From positions 1-5,912 of the forward strand of contig JAFOFS010000186.1 of assembly GCA_017387165.1 (NCBI GenBank): 5,912 bases of DNA, written 5' to 3'. Under the pieces are notes generated by a model. That model did no database searches, was not told the DNA's origin, and saw only the letters and a list, made by a program, of their open reading frames with translations. The number at the start of each line of letters is the position of its first letter. The first letter of the stretch is position 1. The position numbers and the translations under genes were made by a program. Shown here one piece after another: positions 1-5,867 of the stretch. The stretch is from Clostridia bacterium. Its GTDB lineage: Bacteria; Bacillota; Clostridia; Oscillospirales; Acutalibacteraceae.

Positions 1-123
1 GCCGGCGCCGTTGGCGCCGATCAGGGTCACGATCTCACCCTCGTTGACCTCAAAGCTGACACCCTTCAGCGCTTGAATAACGCCGTAGTACACGGAGAGA
101 TCTTTTACTTCCAACAATGCCAT
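1..123 (-). CDS. livF: Branched-chain amino acid ABC transporter ATP-binding protein LivF (5' part only)
   Basis: The first 41 codons of a LivF-type ATPase, cut off by the left edge of the window. The translation opens MALLEVKDLSVYYG, continues with an ALKGVSFEVNEGEIV strand typical of ABC ATPases, and ends inside the Walker A motif (LIGANGAG, with the K-T/S-T part missing). The GANGAGK version of Walker A and the short VYYG start are typical of LivF rather than LivG. By family, it forms the second nucleotide-binding subunit with LivG on the cytoplasmic face of the LivH/LivM channel. The ATG at 121-123 is 6 bases after the livG stop. An AGGAGGA Shine-Dalgarno at 133-139 overlaps the last livG codons, 9 bases before the ATG, suggesting coupled translation. 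The rest of the gene is not visible, so later motifs cannot be checked. Confidence 0.93.
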   Translation of the reverse strand, partial: MALLEVKDLSVYYGVIQALKGVSFEVNEGEIVTLIGANGAG

Positions 124-129
124 TTTGCG

Positions 130-903
130 TTATCCTCCTATGTAAGCTTTGATGACCTCGGGGTCATTGAGCGCCACTTCGGGTGCTCCCTGCGCCAGCA
201 CGGTACCGAAGTTCAGCACCGTGATCTCGTCGCACAGGCCGGAGACGAATTTCATATCGTGCTCGATCAGCAAAATCGTCACGTCGAACTGGTCGCGAAT
301 GCGGCGCACGATCTCCATCAAATCAGCCGTTTCGTGCGGATTCATACCGGCCGCCGGCTCATCCAAGCAGAGCAGCTTCGGGTTGGTCGCCAGCGCACGG
401 GCGATTTCCAGCTTACGCTGTTTGCCGTACGGCAGGTTGCAGGAGAGGTTGTTGCGCTCGTCCAGCAGACCGACGACCTCCAAGATTTCCTTGGCGCGCT
501 CGCGCATTTTTTTCTCGGTGCGGAAATGAACCGGCAGGCGGAAAATGCTCGCCAGCACGCCACACTTGAATTCGGGTTGGTTGTGCAGACCGACCATCAC
601 GTTACGGATGACGGTCATATTGTTAAAGAGGCGGATATTCTGGAAGGTACGGGCGATGCCCTTGTGGTTGATCGCCTCCTGGCTTTTGCCGGTGAGGTTC
701 TCCCCCGCCAGCCAGAACTTGCCTGTGGTCGGCTTGTACACGCCGGTGATCATATTGAACACCGTGGTCTTACCGGCACCGTTAGGACCGACAAGGCCGT
801 ACAGCTGACCCTTTTTGATCTCCAGATCCAGATTCTGAACCGCTTTCAGACCACCGAAAGAAATGCCCAGATTTTCTGTTTTCAAAACCGTTTCTGCCAT
901 CAT
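130..903 (-). CDS. livG: Branched-chain amino acid ABC transporter ATP-binding protein LivG
   Basis: A complete 257-residue ABC ATPase that hydrolyses ATP in the cytoplasm to drive import of branched-chain amino acids. Visible motifs in order: Walker A GPNGAGKTT (39-47), Q-loop TFQN (Q88), the LivG-type signature LPYGKQRKLEIARAL (157-171) in place of LSGGQ, Walker B LLCLDEP (177-183, with D181 and catalytic E182), D-loop AAGMN (184-188), and switch histidine H215 in IEHDM. All catalytic residues are present and the length is normal for the family (about 255). Two adjacent ATGs are possible starts. The first, at 903, overlaps the livM stop as ATGA; the second, at 900, forms TGATG. The AAAGGAG sequence just upstream, 5 bases before the first ATG and 8 before the second, suits either. 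Coupling to livM is likely. The exact amino acid carried cannot be read from this subunit. Confidence 0.97.
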   Translation of the reverse strand: MMAETVLKTENLGISFGGLKAVQNLDLEIKKGQLYGLVGPNGAGKTTVFNMITGVYKPTTGKFWLAGENLTGKSQEAINHKGIARTFQNIRLFNNMTVIRNVMVGLHNQPEFKCGVLASIFRLPVHFRTEKKMRERAKEILEVVGLLDERNNLSCNLPYGKQRKLEIARALATNPKLLCLDEPAAGMNPHETADLMEIVRRIRDQFDVTILLIEHDMKFVSGLCDEITVLNFGTVLAQGAPEVALNDPEVIKAYIGG

Positions 904-2027
904 TCCGTCTCCTTTCCGCCCTTATCGGGAGTATAGGGGGAGGACACCTGCAGATCGACCGAGAGCACCTCGTCCATCTGAATCTTGGTCGGGACACGAT
1001 CCCACTGCGCTTCGTCATCCTTGGCGTGAGCGGGATTATGCTTGCGGATTTTTGCCATCAGTTTCTTGAGGCTGTACTTCTCACGGAAGCCCTTCAGTGC
1101 AGGCGCGTTGTTGTAGATGACCATCACGATGAGGATCAGCGCGTAGAACAGATCCTGCAGCACCGCCAGGTCACCGGTCAGAATGGTCTGCAATTTCATA
1201 TCGAGGAAGGTGATGAGAGTCGCGGCGATGATGGAGCCGTTGATACTGCCCATACCGCCGAGAACCACCATAACCAGAATCTCGATGGAGTAGTTGTAGT
1301 CAAAGTTGGTGCTCTGAACGGTGTAGTTGGTATAGCTGTACAGCACACCTGCCACGCCCGCAAAGAACGACGAAACGGTGAACACCACCAGCTTATACTT
1401 GGTGACGTTGATACCGGTTGCCTTGGCGGCGATTTCGTTATCGCGGATGGAGGTAATGGCGCGGCCGTGCTTGGAGCGAATCAAATTCTGCGTCACCGCC
1501 AGGCAGGCGATCACCAGCACGAACGCGATGATAAACAGCATTTTCTTGTCAAAGCGAGGGGTACTCATACCCAACGGACCGCCGAAGGTCTCCTCGGTCG
1601 AATTCATAAAGAGCGAGCGGACGATCTCACCGAACGCCAGGGTCACGATCGCCAGATAGTCGCCGCGCAGGCGAAGCGCCGGCAGACCGATGACCACGCC
1701 AAAGATCGCGGCAAGCGCGCCGCCGATGAGAATGGACACGATCAGCGCCGGAAAATCGCCCAGCATCGGTTCCAGCAGCACCGACGCCTTACCGCCGAGG
1801 TAGGCACCGACGCACATAAAGCCCGCATGGCCGAGGGACAATTCGCCCAAAAAGCCGACCACCATACTCAGGGAGACCGCCAAAATAATGGAGATGGCGA
1901 TCTTCTCCAGCATATAGATCTCGGAGCTTTTCAGATTACCGGAGAAGGATTGGACGGCAAAGACGACCGTCACGATCGCCAACACGATGTACGCGATATA
2001 ATGCTTCCATTTGATGCTTTTCAACAT
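900..2027 (-). CDS. livM: Branched-chain amino acid ABC transporter permease LivM
   Basis: A 375-residue integral membrane permease that forms half of the translocation channel with LivH. Hydrophobic segments lie roughly at residues 10-29, 42-60, 93-115, 163-180, 212-232, 247-275 and 290-307. The family motif GELSLGHAGF is at 61-70 and LRLRGDYLAIVTLAFGE at 118-134. The cytoplasmic EAA-like loop that contacts the ATPases is GRAITSIRDNEIAAKATGIN (188-207, starting at G188). LGGMGSINGS (256-265) is a conserved late segment. The start is an ATG at 2025-2027 overlapping the livH TAA by one base (TAATG), with AAGGAGG at 2039-2045 as ribosome binding site. The last 55 or so residues (from about 321) form a charged hydrophilic tail after the final membrane span, longer than the short end I expect in this family. 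The TGA stop overlaps the livG start. Confidence 0.96.
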   Translation of the reverse strand: MLKSIKWKHYIAYIVLAIVTVVFAVQSFSGNLKSSEIYMLEKIAISIILAVSLSMVVGFLGELSLGHAGFMCVGAYLGGKASVLLEPMLGDFPALIVSILIGGALAAIFGVVIGLPALRLRGDYLAIVTLAFGEIVRSLFMNSTEETFGGPLGMSTPRFDKKMLFIIAFVLVIACLAVTQNLIRSKHGRAITSIRDNEIAAKATGINVTKYKLVVFTVSSFFAGVAGVLYSYTNYTVQSTNFDYNYSIEILVMVVLGGMGSINGSIIAATLITFLDMKLQTILTGDLAVLQDLFYALILIVMVIYNNAPALKGFREKYSLKKLMAKIRKHNPAHAKDDEAQWDRVPTKIQMDEVLSVDLQVSSPYTPDKGGKETE

Positions 2028-2899
2028 TACACCTTCTCCCTCCTTTTCTTGCCCAAAATACCGGTGGGACGCACCAGCAGAATGACGATCAGAATGAGGA
2101 ATTCGATCGCATCGGTGTAGGGAGCGATCGCCGGAATGGTGAGGGAAATGGATTCCACCACACCCATCAGCAGACCGCCGAGCATCGCGCCGGGAATGGA
2201 GCCGATGCCGCCGATGACCGCCGCCGTAAACGCCTTGATACCCGGCATGGCGCCGAGGGTATTCGAAAGGCTCGGGGATTTCATCAGCATAAACAGACCG
2301 GCAAACGCCGCCAGCGCCGAGCCGATCGCAAAGGTGATCATAATGATCTTGTTGACGTTGATACCCATCAGCTGGGCGGCACCCTTATCCTCCGACACCG
2401 CGATCATAGCACGACCGGTGCGGGTGTATTTTACGAACAGGCTGAGCGCCACCATAATGACCATCGACACGCCCAGAGTCACCAGCGTATACCGCTGGAT
2501 GCTGATCGAGCCGAGGGTCAGACTGCCGAGATCGGCCACGTTGACCATCTTCGGCGCCACGCCGAACACGATCTGCGCCGTCGATTGCAGCAATTTACTG
2601 ACGCCGATGGCCGTGATCAGTACCGCCAGCGGCGAAGCGCCGCGCAGCGGCTTGTACGCCACTTTTTCGATGGTGATGCCCAGCAAGGTGCAGAACAACA
2701 CCGCCGCCAGCAAGCCGAGGATCGGATTCCCCGTTGCGGACAACGTGACGAAGATCATATAACCGCCGACCATAATGACGTCGCCGTGAGCGAAATTCAA
2801 CATCTTCGCAATGCCGTACACCATCGTGTAACCCAGTGCGATCATCGCATATGTACTGCCGATGCTGAGACCGTTGATTAAGGTTTCGATTAATTTCAT
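2027..2899 (-). CDS. livH: Branched-chain amino acid ABC transporter permease LivH
   Basis: A 290-residue permease, the second channel subunit, normal in length for LivH. The diagnostic N-terminal motif GYTMVYGIAKMLNFAHGD lies at 23-40, AYKPLRGASPLAVLITAIGV at 81-100, the EAA-like ATPase-contact loop GRAMIAVSEDKGAAQLMGIN at 162-181, AAVIGGIGSIPGAMLGG at 226-242, and the closing RPTGILGKK at 277-285 before a basic end. Most of the chain is hydrophobic, consistent with about eight membrane spans. I chose the ATG at 2897-2899 over a TTG two codons upstream (2903-2905). The purine-rich ribosome site (AGAAAGAAAG, 2907-2916) is 7 bases from the ATG but only 1 from the TTG. That site is weaker than those of neighbouring genes. 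The gene follows the binding-protein gene by 93 bases containing a strong hairpin, and overlaps livM by one base. Confidence 0.96.
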   Translation of the reverse strand: MKLIETLINGLSIGSTYAMIALGYTMVYGIAKMLNFAHGDVIMVGGYMIFVTLSATGNPILGLLAAVLFCTLLGITIEKVAYKPLRGASPLAVLITAIGVSKLLQSTAQIVFGVAPKMVNVADLGSLTLGSISIQRYTLVTLGVSMVIMVALSLFVKYTRTGRAMIAVSEDKGAAQLMGINVNKIIMITFAIGSALAAFAGLFMLMKSPSLSNTLGAMPGIKAFTAAVIGGIGSIPGAMLGGLLMGVVESISLTIPAIAPYTDAIEFLILIVILLVRPTGILGKKRREKV

Positions 2900-2906
2900 A
2901 AACAAA

Positions 2907-2916
2907 CTTTCTTTCT
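2907..2916 (-). promoter_or_regulatory. Weak ribosome binding site of livH that decides its start
   Basis: On the minus strand this reads AGAAAGAAAG, 7 bases before the ATG at 2899. It has no GGAGG core, unlike the strong sites of livJ, livM, livG and livF. It favours the ATG over the upstream TTG at 2905, and suggests modest initiation of livH compared with the binding protein (inference). Confidence 0.5.
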
Positions 2917-2941
2917 GACAATAGTTCCAACCTAGACAAGA

Positions 2942-2968
2942 TGCCGACGCAGATTTCCTGCGTCGGCA
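2942..2968 (-). other. Perfect hairpin between livJ and livH (mRNA stabiliser or weak attenuator)
   Basis: A perfect 11-bp inverted repeat, TGCCGACGCAG / CTGCGTCGGCA, with a 5-base loop (GAAAT in the transcript). It lies 24 bases after the livJ stop and 42 bases before the livH start. In the transcription direction it is followed by TCTTGTCTAGG, which lacks a run of U, so it does not look like a full terminator. In other importers, hairpins at this spot protect the upstream message or stop part of the polymerases, giving an excess of binding protein over permease. That role is inferred here. Confidence 0.7.
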
Positions 2969-2992
2969 AATGTGTCAGTTGTTCAAAAAGGC

Positions 2993-4165
2993 TTACTGCG
3001 CAGCAGAGTTGGCAACCTTCAGGGTGTACTTAACGGCTTCCTTCGAAACGTAGCCGTTGTCTTCCCAGGTGATGTTGTTGCCGGTGACGCCGCTGTAGCT
3101 GAATTCGCCGGTGAACTCGCCCTTCAGGATATCGCACAGATCCGTGGCAGAGATGGTCACGGGGATTTCCTTGCCGCCGTCGATCGCCTTCTTCATCGCG
3201 TTGTAGATGGCGTAGACGCAGTCGTAAGCCGAAGCGCCGAACTGGTTCAGGGTATCCGCGCCGTACTTGGCGGTGTACTTCTGAACGAACTCAGCAGCCG
3301 CGCCTTCTTTCGCGTTGGAGTCGAAGTGGGACAGCATGGAAACTTCCTGCGGGATGATGCTGAAGTCCTCGAACTGACCGGCCAGACCGTCAAAGCCGTC
3401 GCAACCATAGTAGACGGCGTCCTTGTTGATGATGTCCTTCGCCTGGGTCATAAAGATCGCAGCCGGCTCGTAGTAGATGGGCATAAAGATGAAAGTGCAC
3501 TCTTTCAGCATGGAAATCTGCGCATTGAAGTCGGTAGCATTGCCGGTGAAGACCGCCTCAACCGTCGTGATCGAGCTGCTGAGGTTTTCCTTGAACTGCT
3601 TGTAGATACCGTCCGAATACGGATCGTCCGACTTGTAGAAGATGCCGATCTTGGTCAGGCCGGTGCCGTTGACGAATTCCGCCGCAACCTTACCCTGGTT
3701 GCCGTCAGCGAAGCACATCTGGAAGCCGTTGGCCTCCTTCGGGATGTCGTCGCCCGAAGCAGACGGGGTCAGGAAGAAGACGTTGTCTTCGACCGACAGC
3801 TTGGTCCACTCTTTACCCGGACCGGTGGTGACGGTGCCCAGCGACACCTGCATGCCCTTTTCGAGCAGGTTGGCGTAGTTGGTGGCGACCTTGGTCGGGT
3901 CGTGCTGGTCGTCCATAGCCTCAAGCTTGAACTTGATGCCGTTCAGACCGCCATTGGCGTTGATCTCGTCAACCGCCAGCTGCGCGCCGTTCTTGACGCC
4001 CTGGCCATAGACCGCAGCGCCGCCGGTGAGCGGGCCGGAGAAGCCGATGACGTACTCGGTGTTCTCGGCCGTGTAGCCGTCGTTACCGCCGCCGGCACAG
4101 GCGGACAGGCTCAACACCACGGCAAGAGCCATGGCCAGAGCAGCAATTTTCTTAAAGGTTTTCAT
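2993..4165 (-). CDS. livJ: Branched-chain amino acid ABC transporter substrate-binding lipoprotein (LivJ/LivK type)
   Basis: A 390-residue extracellular binding protein of the leucine/isoleucine/valine-binding family (type I periplasmic-binding fold), anchored to the outer face of the membrane. Residues 1-23 form a lipoprotein signal: MKTFKK, a hydrophobic stretch, then the lipobox L20-S-A-C23. A short Gly-rich spacer follows. The mature domain opens with YVIGFSGPLTGGAAVYGQG (38-56) and NGAQLAVDEINANGG (59-73). It continues with TPSAS (133-137), the loop that in this family binds the amino acid backbone, and KSDDPYSDG (178-186). FTGNATDFNAQISML (206-220) is also typical. Length is normal. The ATG at 4163-4165 has AGGAGGA (4175-4181) 9 bases upstream and directly precedes the signal peptide. 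It is first in the operon, with its own promoter and a hairpin after its stop. Side-chain specificity cannot be read; other amino acids or small amides are possible ligands, so the gene symbol is by family only. Confidence 0.95.
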   Translation of the reverse strand: MKTFKKIAALAMALAVVLSLSACAGGGNDGYTAENTEYVIGFSGPLTGGAAVYGQGVKNGAQLAVDEINANGGLNGIKFKLEAMDDQHDPTKVATNYANLLEKGMQVSLGTVTTGPGKEWTKLSVEDNVFFLTPSASGDDIPKEANGFQMCFADGNQGKVAAEFVNGTGLTKIGIFYKSDDPYSDGIYKQFKENLSSSITTVEAVFTGNATDFNAQISMLKECTFIFMPIYYEPAAIFMTQAKDIINKDAVYYGCDGFDGLAGQFEDFSIIPQEVSMLSHFDSNAKEGAAAEFVQKYTAKYGADTLNQFGASAYDCVYAIYNAMKKAIDGGKEIPVTISATDLCDILKGEFTGEFSYSGVTGNNITWEDNGYVSKEAVKYTLKVANSAAQ

Positions 4166-4238
4166 AAGGATCTCTCCTCCTCAAAATATTAAATACGCCA
4201 AAGCGGAAAAACCGCGATTGACAATACTTACGGGATTT

Positions 4239-4291
4239 ATTGTAACACACGAAAACGCATTTGTAAATAGGAAAACGAAAAAAATTTTTAA
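4239..4291 (-). promoter_or_regulatory. Sigma-A-type promoter of the liv operon
   Basis: On the minus strand, TTTACA (4262-4267) is followed by exactly 17 bases and then TACAAT (4239-4244), preceded by TG one base away (an extended -10). An A/T tract at 4278-4291 (TAAAAATTTTTTTC) sits where a distal UP element would lie. Transcription should begin near 4232, giving a leader of about 67 bases, too short for a large riboswitch. The leader holds a small GCGG-TTTTT-CCGC hairpin (4202-4214). I see no convincing operator palindrome. Confidence 0.8.
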
Positions 4292-4304
4292 CGATTTAGC
4301 AGGT

Positions 4305-4336
4305 AAAAGCGGCGCCCGAATTTCGGACACCGCTTT
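4305..4336 (-). terminator. Intrinsic terminator of the DUF3048 gene
   Basis: In the minus-strand transcript, AAAGCGG-TGT-CCGA pairs with TCGG-GCG-CCGCTTT around a 3-base loop (AAT). This gives a 14-bp stem that includes two G-U pairs. A short T run (TTTT) ends the element. It starts 8 bases after the stop codon at 4345-4347 and lies just before the liv promoter, so it should separate the two units. Confidence 0.8.
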
Positions 4337-4344
4337 GGTATGTT

Positions 4345-5406
4345 TTAGGATAACTTCAAGGCTTCTGCATAGGCGGTATCCGCAATGCAGATGTAGGTTT
4401 TTCCGGTTGCGACCGACGCGATCGAGCCGTCCGTTTCGTACAGCTTAAAGCCGTCGGCGGTGACCGTATAGGTAATGTCGCGAGCGGTGCCGCCGGTAAT
4501 CAGCTTGCCGTTGCCGTTTGCGAGGTCAAAGTTACAGGTGGCGCCGTTGGTGGCGCTCTCGCCGTATTTATCGCCGTACAGCACGATGACGTTGCTGACC
4601 GTGATCTTGCCGTCCAGCGTTTCGTGCAGTTCGTCCGAGGCGGTGCTGCCGAGGTACTTGGTATACAGGCCGCTCGTATCGTCGTAGCGGAAGGTGGCGG
4701 TCTCGGAAGCGCTGATCTTCACCTGCGCCACCTTGCCGGCGGCGTTTCCTTTGATCTCGCCAAAAGCATACGGCATATCGCGAGTGGGGGTGGTTTCCCA
4801 AGAGCGATCCGCGAGGTATTCGGTCAGCTTTTTGCCGCCGGTCGAAAGCGAATGCTCGTAGTCGCGTTCGTTCCACAGCGATTCCTCACGCCAGCAGGCA
4901 GCGGAATCGAGGTGGTCGATGTCAATCTTGGAGAGGGTCGCCTTGGCCGGAACCGAGCCGCCGGCGTGGAGGTAGACCAGATCCAGCGCCTGCGCGATCT
5001 GAACGAAGGGCGAACGAGCGCTGCGCACCGGCGCAAGCAGCGCAGGAACGCGTTCGGAAGAGCCGAAAATCGCCAAAATACGCGTAATGGCGCCCTCGGT
5101 CTCAATTTCCACGAAGAGGTCGGCCGTTTCCAGTCCGGCCTGCGGACGGGCGGCCCAGCTGTCGTTGGCGATCATGATGCCAACCGGACGGGTGGACGCG
5201 TTCAGCGGAATGTCGTACTCACCTGTCACGATGTTAAACTGCTTGGTGGGCGCAGCGGTGGTCGTGGTGGTAGAGGCGGTCGTGGTGGTCGTGGTGGAGG
5301 TGGTGGTTTGCGGCTCCTCCCCTGCCGGCTCGGCAGGAGCCCCGCAGCCGCCAACGATCAGCACCATGGCGACAGCAAGCAAAATAGCAATCCATTTACG
5401 CAGCAT
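4345..5406 (-). CDS. DUF3048 domain-containing lipoprotein (YerB-like)
   Basis: A 353-residue putative membrane-anchored lipoprotein of the DUF3048 family (Bacillus subtilis YerB belongs to it); its biochemical role is not known to me. Residues 1-21 are a lipoprotein signal ending in V18-G-G-C21. A Pro/Glu spacer and a Thr-rich linker (33-54) follow. The N-terminal DUF3048 domain shows RPVGIMIAND (73-82), ARPQAGLETADLFVE (86-100), EGAITRILAIF (104-114), PVRSAR (126-131) and HAGGS (147-151), all typical of the family. The C-terminal half, with TFRYDDTSGLYTKYLG followed by a VIVLYGDKY strand, fits the family's second domain. The start is the ATG at 5404-5406: it begins the signal peptide and has GAGGG 7 bases upstream. 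The open frame runs 60 codons further, but that would put the signal inside the protein and cross the promoter. The gene stands alone, with its own promoter and terminator. A link to cell-envelope processes is plausible from location only. Confidence 0.92.
   Translation of the reverse strand: MLRKWIAILLAVAMVLIVGGCGAPAEPAGEEPQTTTSTTTTTTASTTTTTAAPTKQFNIVTGEYDIPLNASTRPVGIMIANDSWAARPQAGLETADLFVEIETEGAITRILAIFGSSERVPALLAPVRSARSPFVQIAQALDLVYLHAGGSVPAKATLSKIDIDHLDSAACWREESLWNERDYEHSLSTGGKKLTEYLADRSWETTPTRDMPYAFGEIKGNAAGKVAQVKISASETATFRYDDTSGLYTKYLGSTASDELHETLDGKITVSNVIVLYGDKYGESATNGATCNFDLANGNGKLITGGTARDITYTVTADGFKLYETDGSIASVATGKTYICIADTAYAEALKLS
5245..5310 (-). repeat. Low-complexity ACC/ACG tract encoding the Thr-rich linker
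   Basis: These 66 bases encode residues 33-54 of the DUF3048 lipoprotein, almost all Thr with a few Ser and Ala, mostly as ACC and ACG codons. It is a flexible tether between the lipid anchor and the folded domain. Such near-triplet repeats can change length by slippage without breaking the frame. Confidence 0.85.
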
Positions 5407-5435
5407 ACAAAAACCCTCTTTCGTGATATGGGTAC

Positions 5436-5464
5436 AGTATAGCATACTTTTGGGGACTACGCAA
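5436..5464 (-). promoter_or_regulatory. Promoter of the DUF3048 lipoprotein gene
   Basis: On the minus strand, TTGCGT (5459-5464), a 17-base spacer and TATACT (5436-5441). TG lies one base before the -10, making it an extended -10 (TGCTATACT). The -35 matches the consensus only in TTG. Transcription should start near 5429, leaving a leader of about 23 bases before the ATG at 5406. This placement independently supports the short form of the protein. Confidence 0.75.
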
Positions 5465-5512
5465 CGGTTTTTCGCAGAAATCACAGCGGAAATGGATGGA
5501 AATGAGGGATAT

Positions 5513-5548
5513 AAAAAATCCTCGGCGTGAATACACGCCGAGGAAAAA
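5513..5548 (-). terminator. Intrinsic terminator on the minus strand, upstream of the DUF3048 promoter
   Basis: A perfect 10-bp stem, CCTCGGCGTG (5520-5529) and CACGCCGAGG (5534-5543), with a 4-base loop. Read on the minus strand it is followed by ATTTTTTAT, a good U tract; on the plus strand it is followed by AAAAAGG. It should stop transcription entering from the right. No gene ends near it inside the window, so its partner gene must lie beyond 5912, past the repeat cluster. Confidence 0.8.
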
Positions 5549-5573
5549 GGGTTGTGCGGAATGGTGAGGTGTT

Positions 5574-5616
5574 GTAGGGGCGGCAATCTGCCGCCCGCGC
5601 TTTTTTTGTAGAAATG
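5574..5616 (+). repeat. GTAGGG-hairpin repeat, copy 1
   Basis: It begins GTAGGGG and contains a perfect 8-bp hairpin, GGGCGGCA (5578-5585), ATC, TGCCGCCC (5589-5596). GCGC, a run of seven T and TGTAGAAATGG follow. Two other copies lie on the opposite strand at 5773-5815 and 5827-5867. Stem followed by T run also resembles a plus-strand terminator, but no plus-strand gene is present to use it. Confidence 0.65.
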
Positions 5617-5630
5617 GACGGTGGGAGAAA

Positions 5631-5689
5631 AGCCTCCCCTGTGTAAGGGGAGGTGGATTTTTGCGGAGCAAAAAGACGGAGGGGTTGTC
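5631..5689 (+). repeat. TGTGTAA-loop palindromic repeat, copy A
   Basis: Two hairpins and a tail. Hairpin 1 pairs CCTCCCCT (5633-5640) with AGGGGAGG (5646-5653) around GTGTA. Hairpin 2 pairs TTTTTGC (5658-5664) with GCAAAAA (5668-5674) around GGA. The tail reads GACGGAGGGGTTGTC (5675-5689). The same layout recurs on the other strand at 5690-5759. Confidence 0.7.
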
Positions 5690-5759
5690 TTTTCGCAAAA
5701 ATCACAATCCCCCAGTCTCCGCGTTCGCGGAGACAGCCCCCTTTACACAAGGGGGCCTT
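5690..5759 (-). repeat. TGTGTAA-loop palindromic repeat, copy B (inverted relative to copy A)
   Basis: Read on the minus strand: hairpin 1 pairs GCCCCCTT (5749-5756) with AAGGGGGC (5736-5743) around GTGTA. Hairpin 2 is a perfect GTCTCCGCG/CGCGGAGAC stem (5715-5734) around AA. A TGGGGGATTGT tail follows. The arrangement matches copy A, while the sequence of hairpin 2 differs completely, keeping only the ability to pair. The two copies meet tail to tail. Confidence 0.7.
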
Positions 5760-5772
5760 GGCGGTAGGCGTG

Positions 5773-5815
5773 GGTTGGTGCAAAATCCGCGGCGGGACCA
5801 AGGCCCCGCCCTACG
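5773..5815 (-). repeat. GTAGGG-hairpin repeat, copy 2
   Basis: On the minus strand it opens CGTAGGGCGGGGCC, has a GGCGGG/CCCGCC stem (5791-5796 with 5805-5810), and ends TTTTGCACCAACC (5773-5785). The end matches copy 3 at 11 of 13 positions, and both share the CGTAGGG opening. Confidence 0.65.
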
Positions 5816-5826
5816 AAAGCACCGTA

Positions 5827-5867
5827 GGTTTGTGCAAGAAGGACCGTCGGGGACGCCGGTCCCTACG
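5827..5867 (-). repeat. GTAGGG-hairpin repeat, copy 3
   Basis: On the minus strand it opens CGTAGGGACCGG, pairs GGACCG (5841-5846) with CGGTCC (5857-5862) plus an inner CG/CG pair, and ends TCTTGCACAAACC (5827-5839). It is a tandem direct neighbour of copy 2 with about 11 bases between them. Confidence 0.65.

Noticed and set aside
73..936. Plus-strand open frame of 287 codons opposite livG
   Set aside because: Shadow of livG, which has every ABC ATPase motif on the minus strand.
1026..2120. Plus-strand open frame of 364 codons opposite livM
   Set aside because: Shadow of livM. The product is rich in His, Gln and Asp with no membrane segments or known domain, and it spans the livH/livM junction.
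2900..2905. TTG start for LivH two codons upstream
   Set aside because: The ribosome site would be only 1 base from the TTG, but is 7 bases from the ATG at 2899.
2972..4192. Long plus-strand open frame of 406 codons opposite livJ
   Set aside because: It mirrors the livJ reading frame in GC-rich DNA. The translation has no recognisable motif, and livJ has a signal peptide, family motifs, promoter and ribosome site.
4274..4291. Possible CodY-type operator upstream of the liv promoter
   Set aside because: The A/T tract does not form the expected AATTTTCWGAAAATT palindrome; it fits an UP element better.
4624..5442. Plus-strand open frame of 272 codons with a Gly/Arg-rich stretch
   Set aside because: The Gly/Arg run is the complement of the Thr-codon tract of the DUF3048 gene; no other support.
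5407..5586. 60-codon N-terminal extension of the DUF3048 protein
   Set aside because: It would bury the lipoprotein signal, cross the promoter and a terminator hairpin, and has no ribosome site.
5574..5867. Possible CRISPR array
   Set aside because: The repeats differ in length and orientation, diverge in sequence, and are not separated by regular spacers; no cas genes are present.
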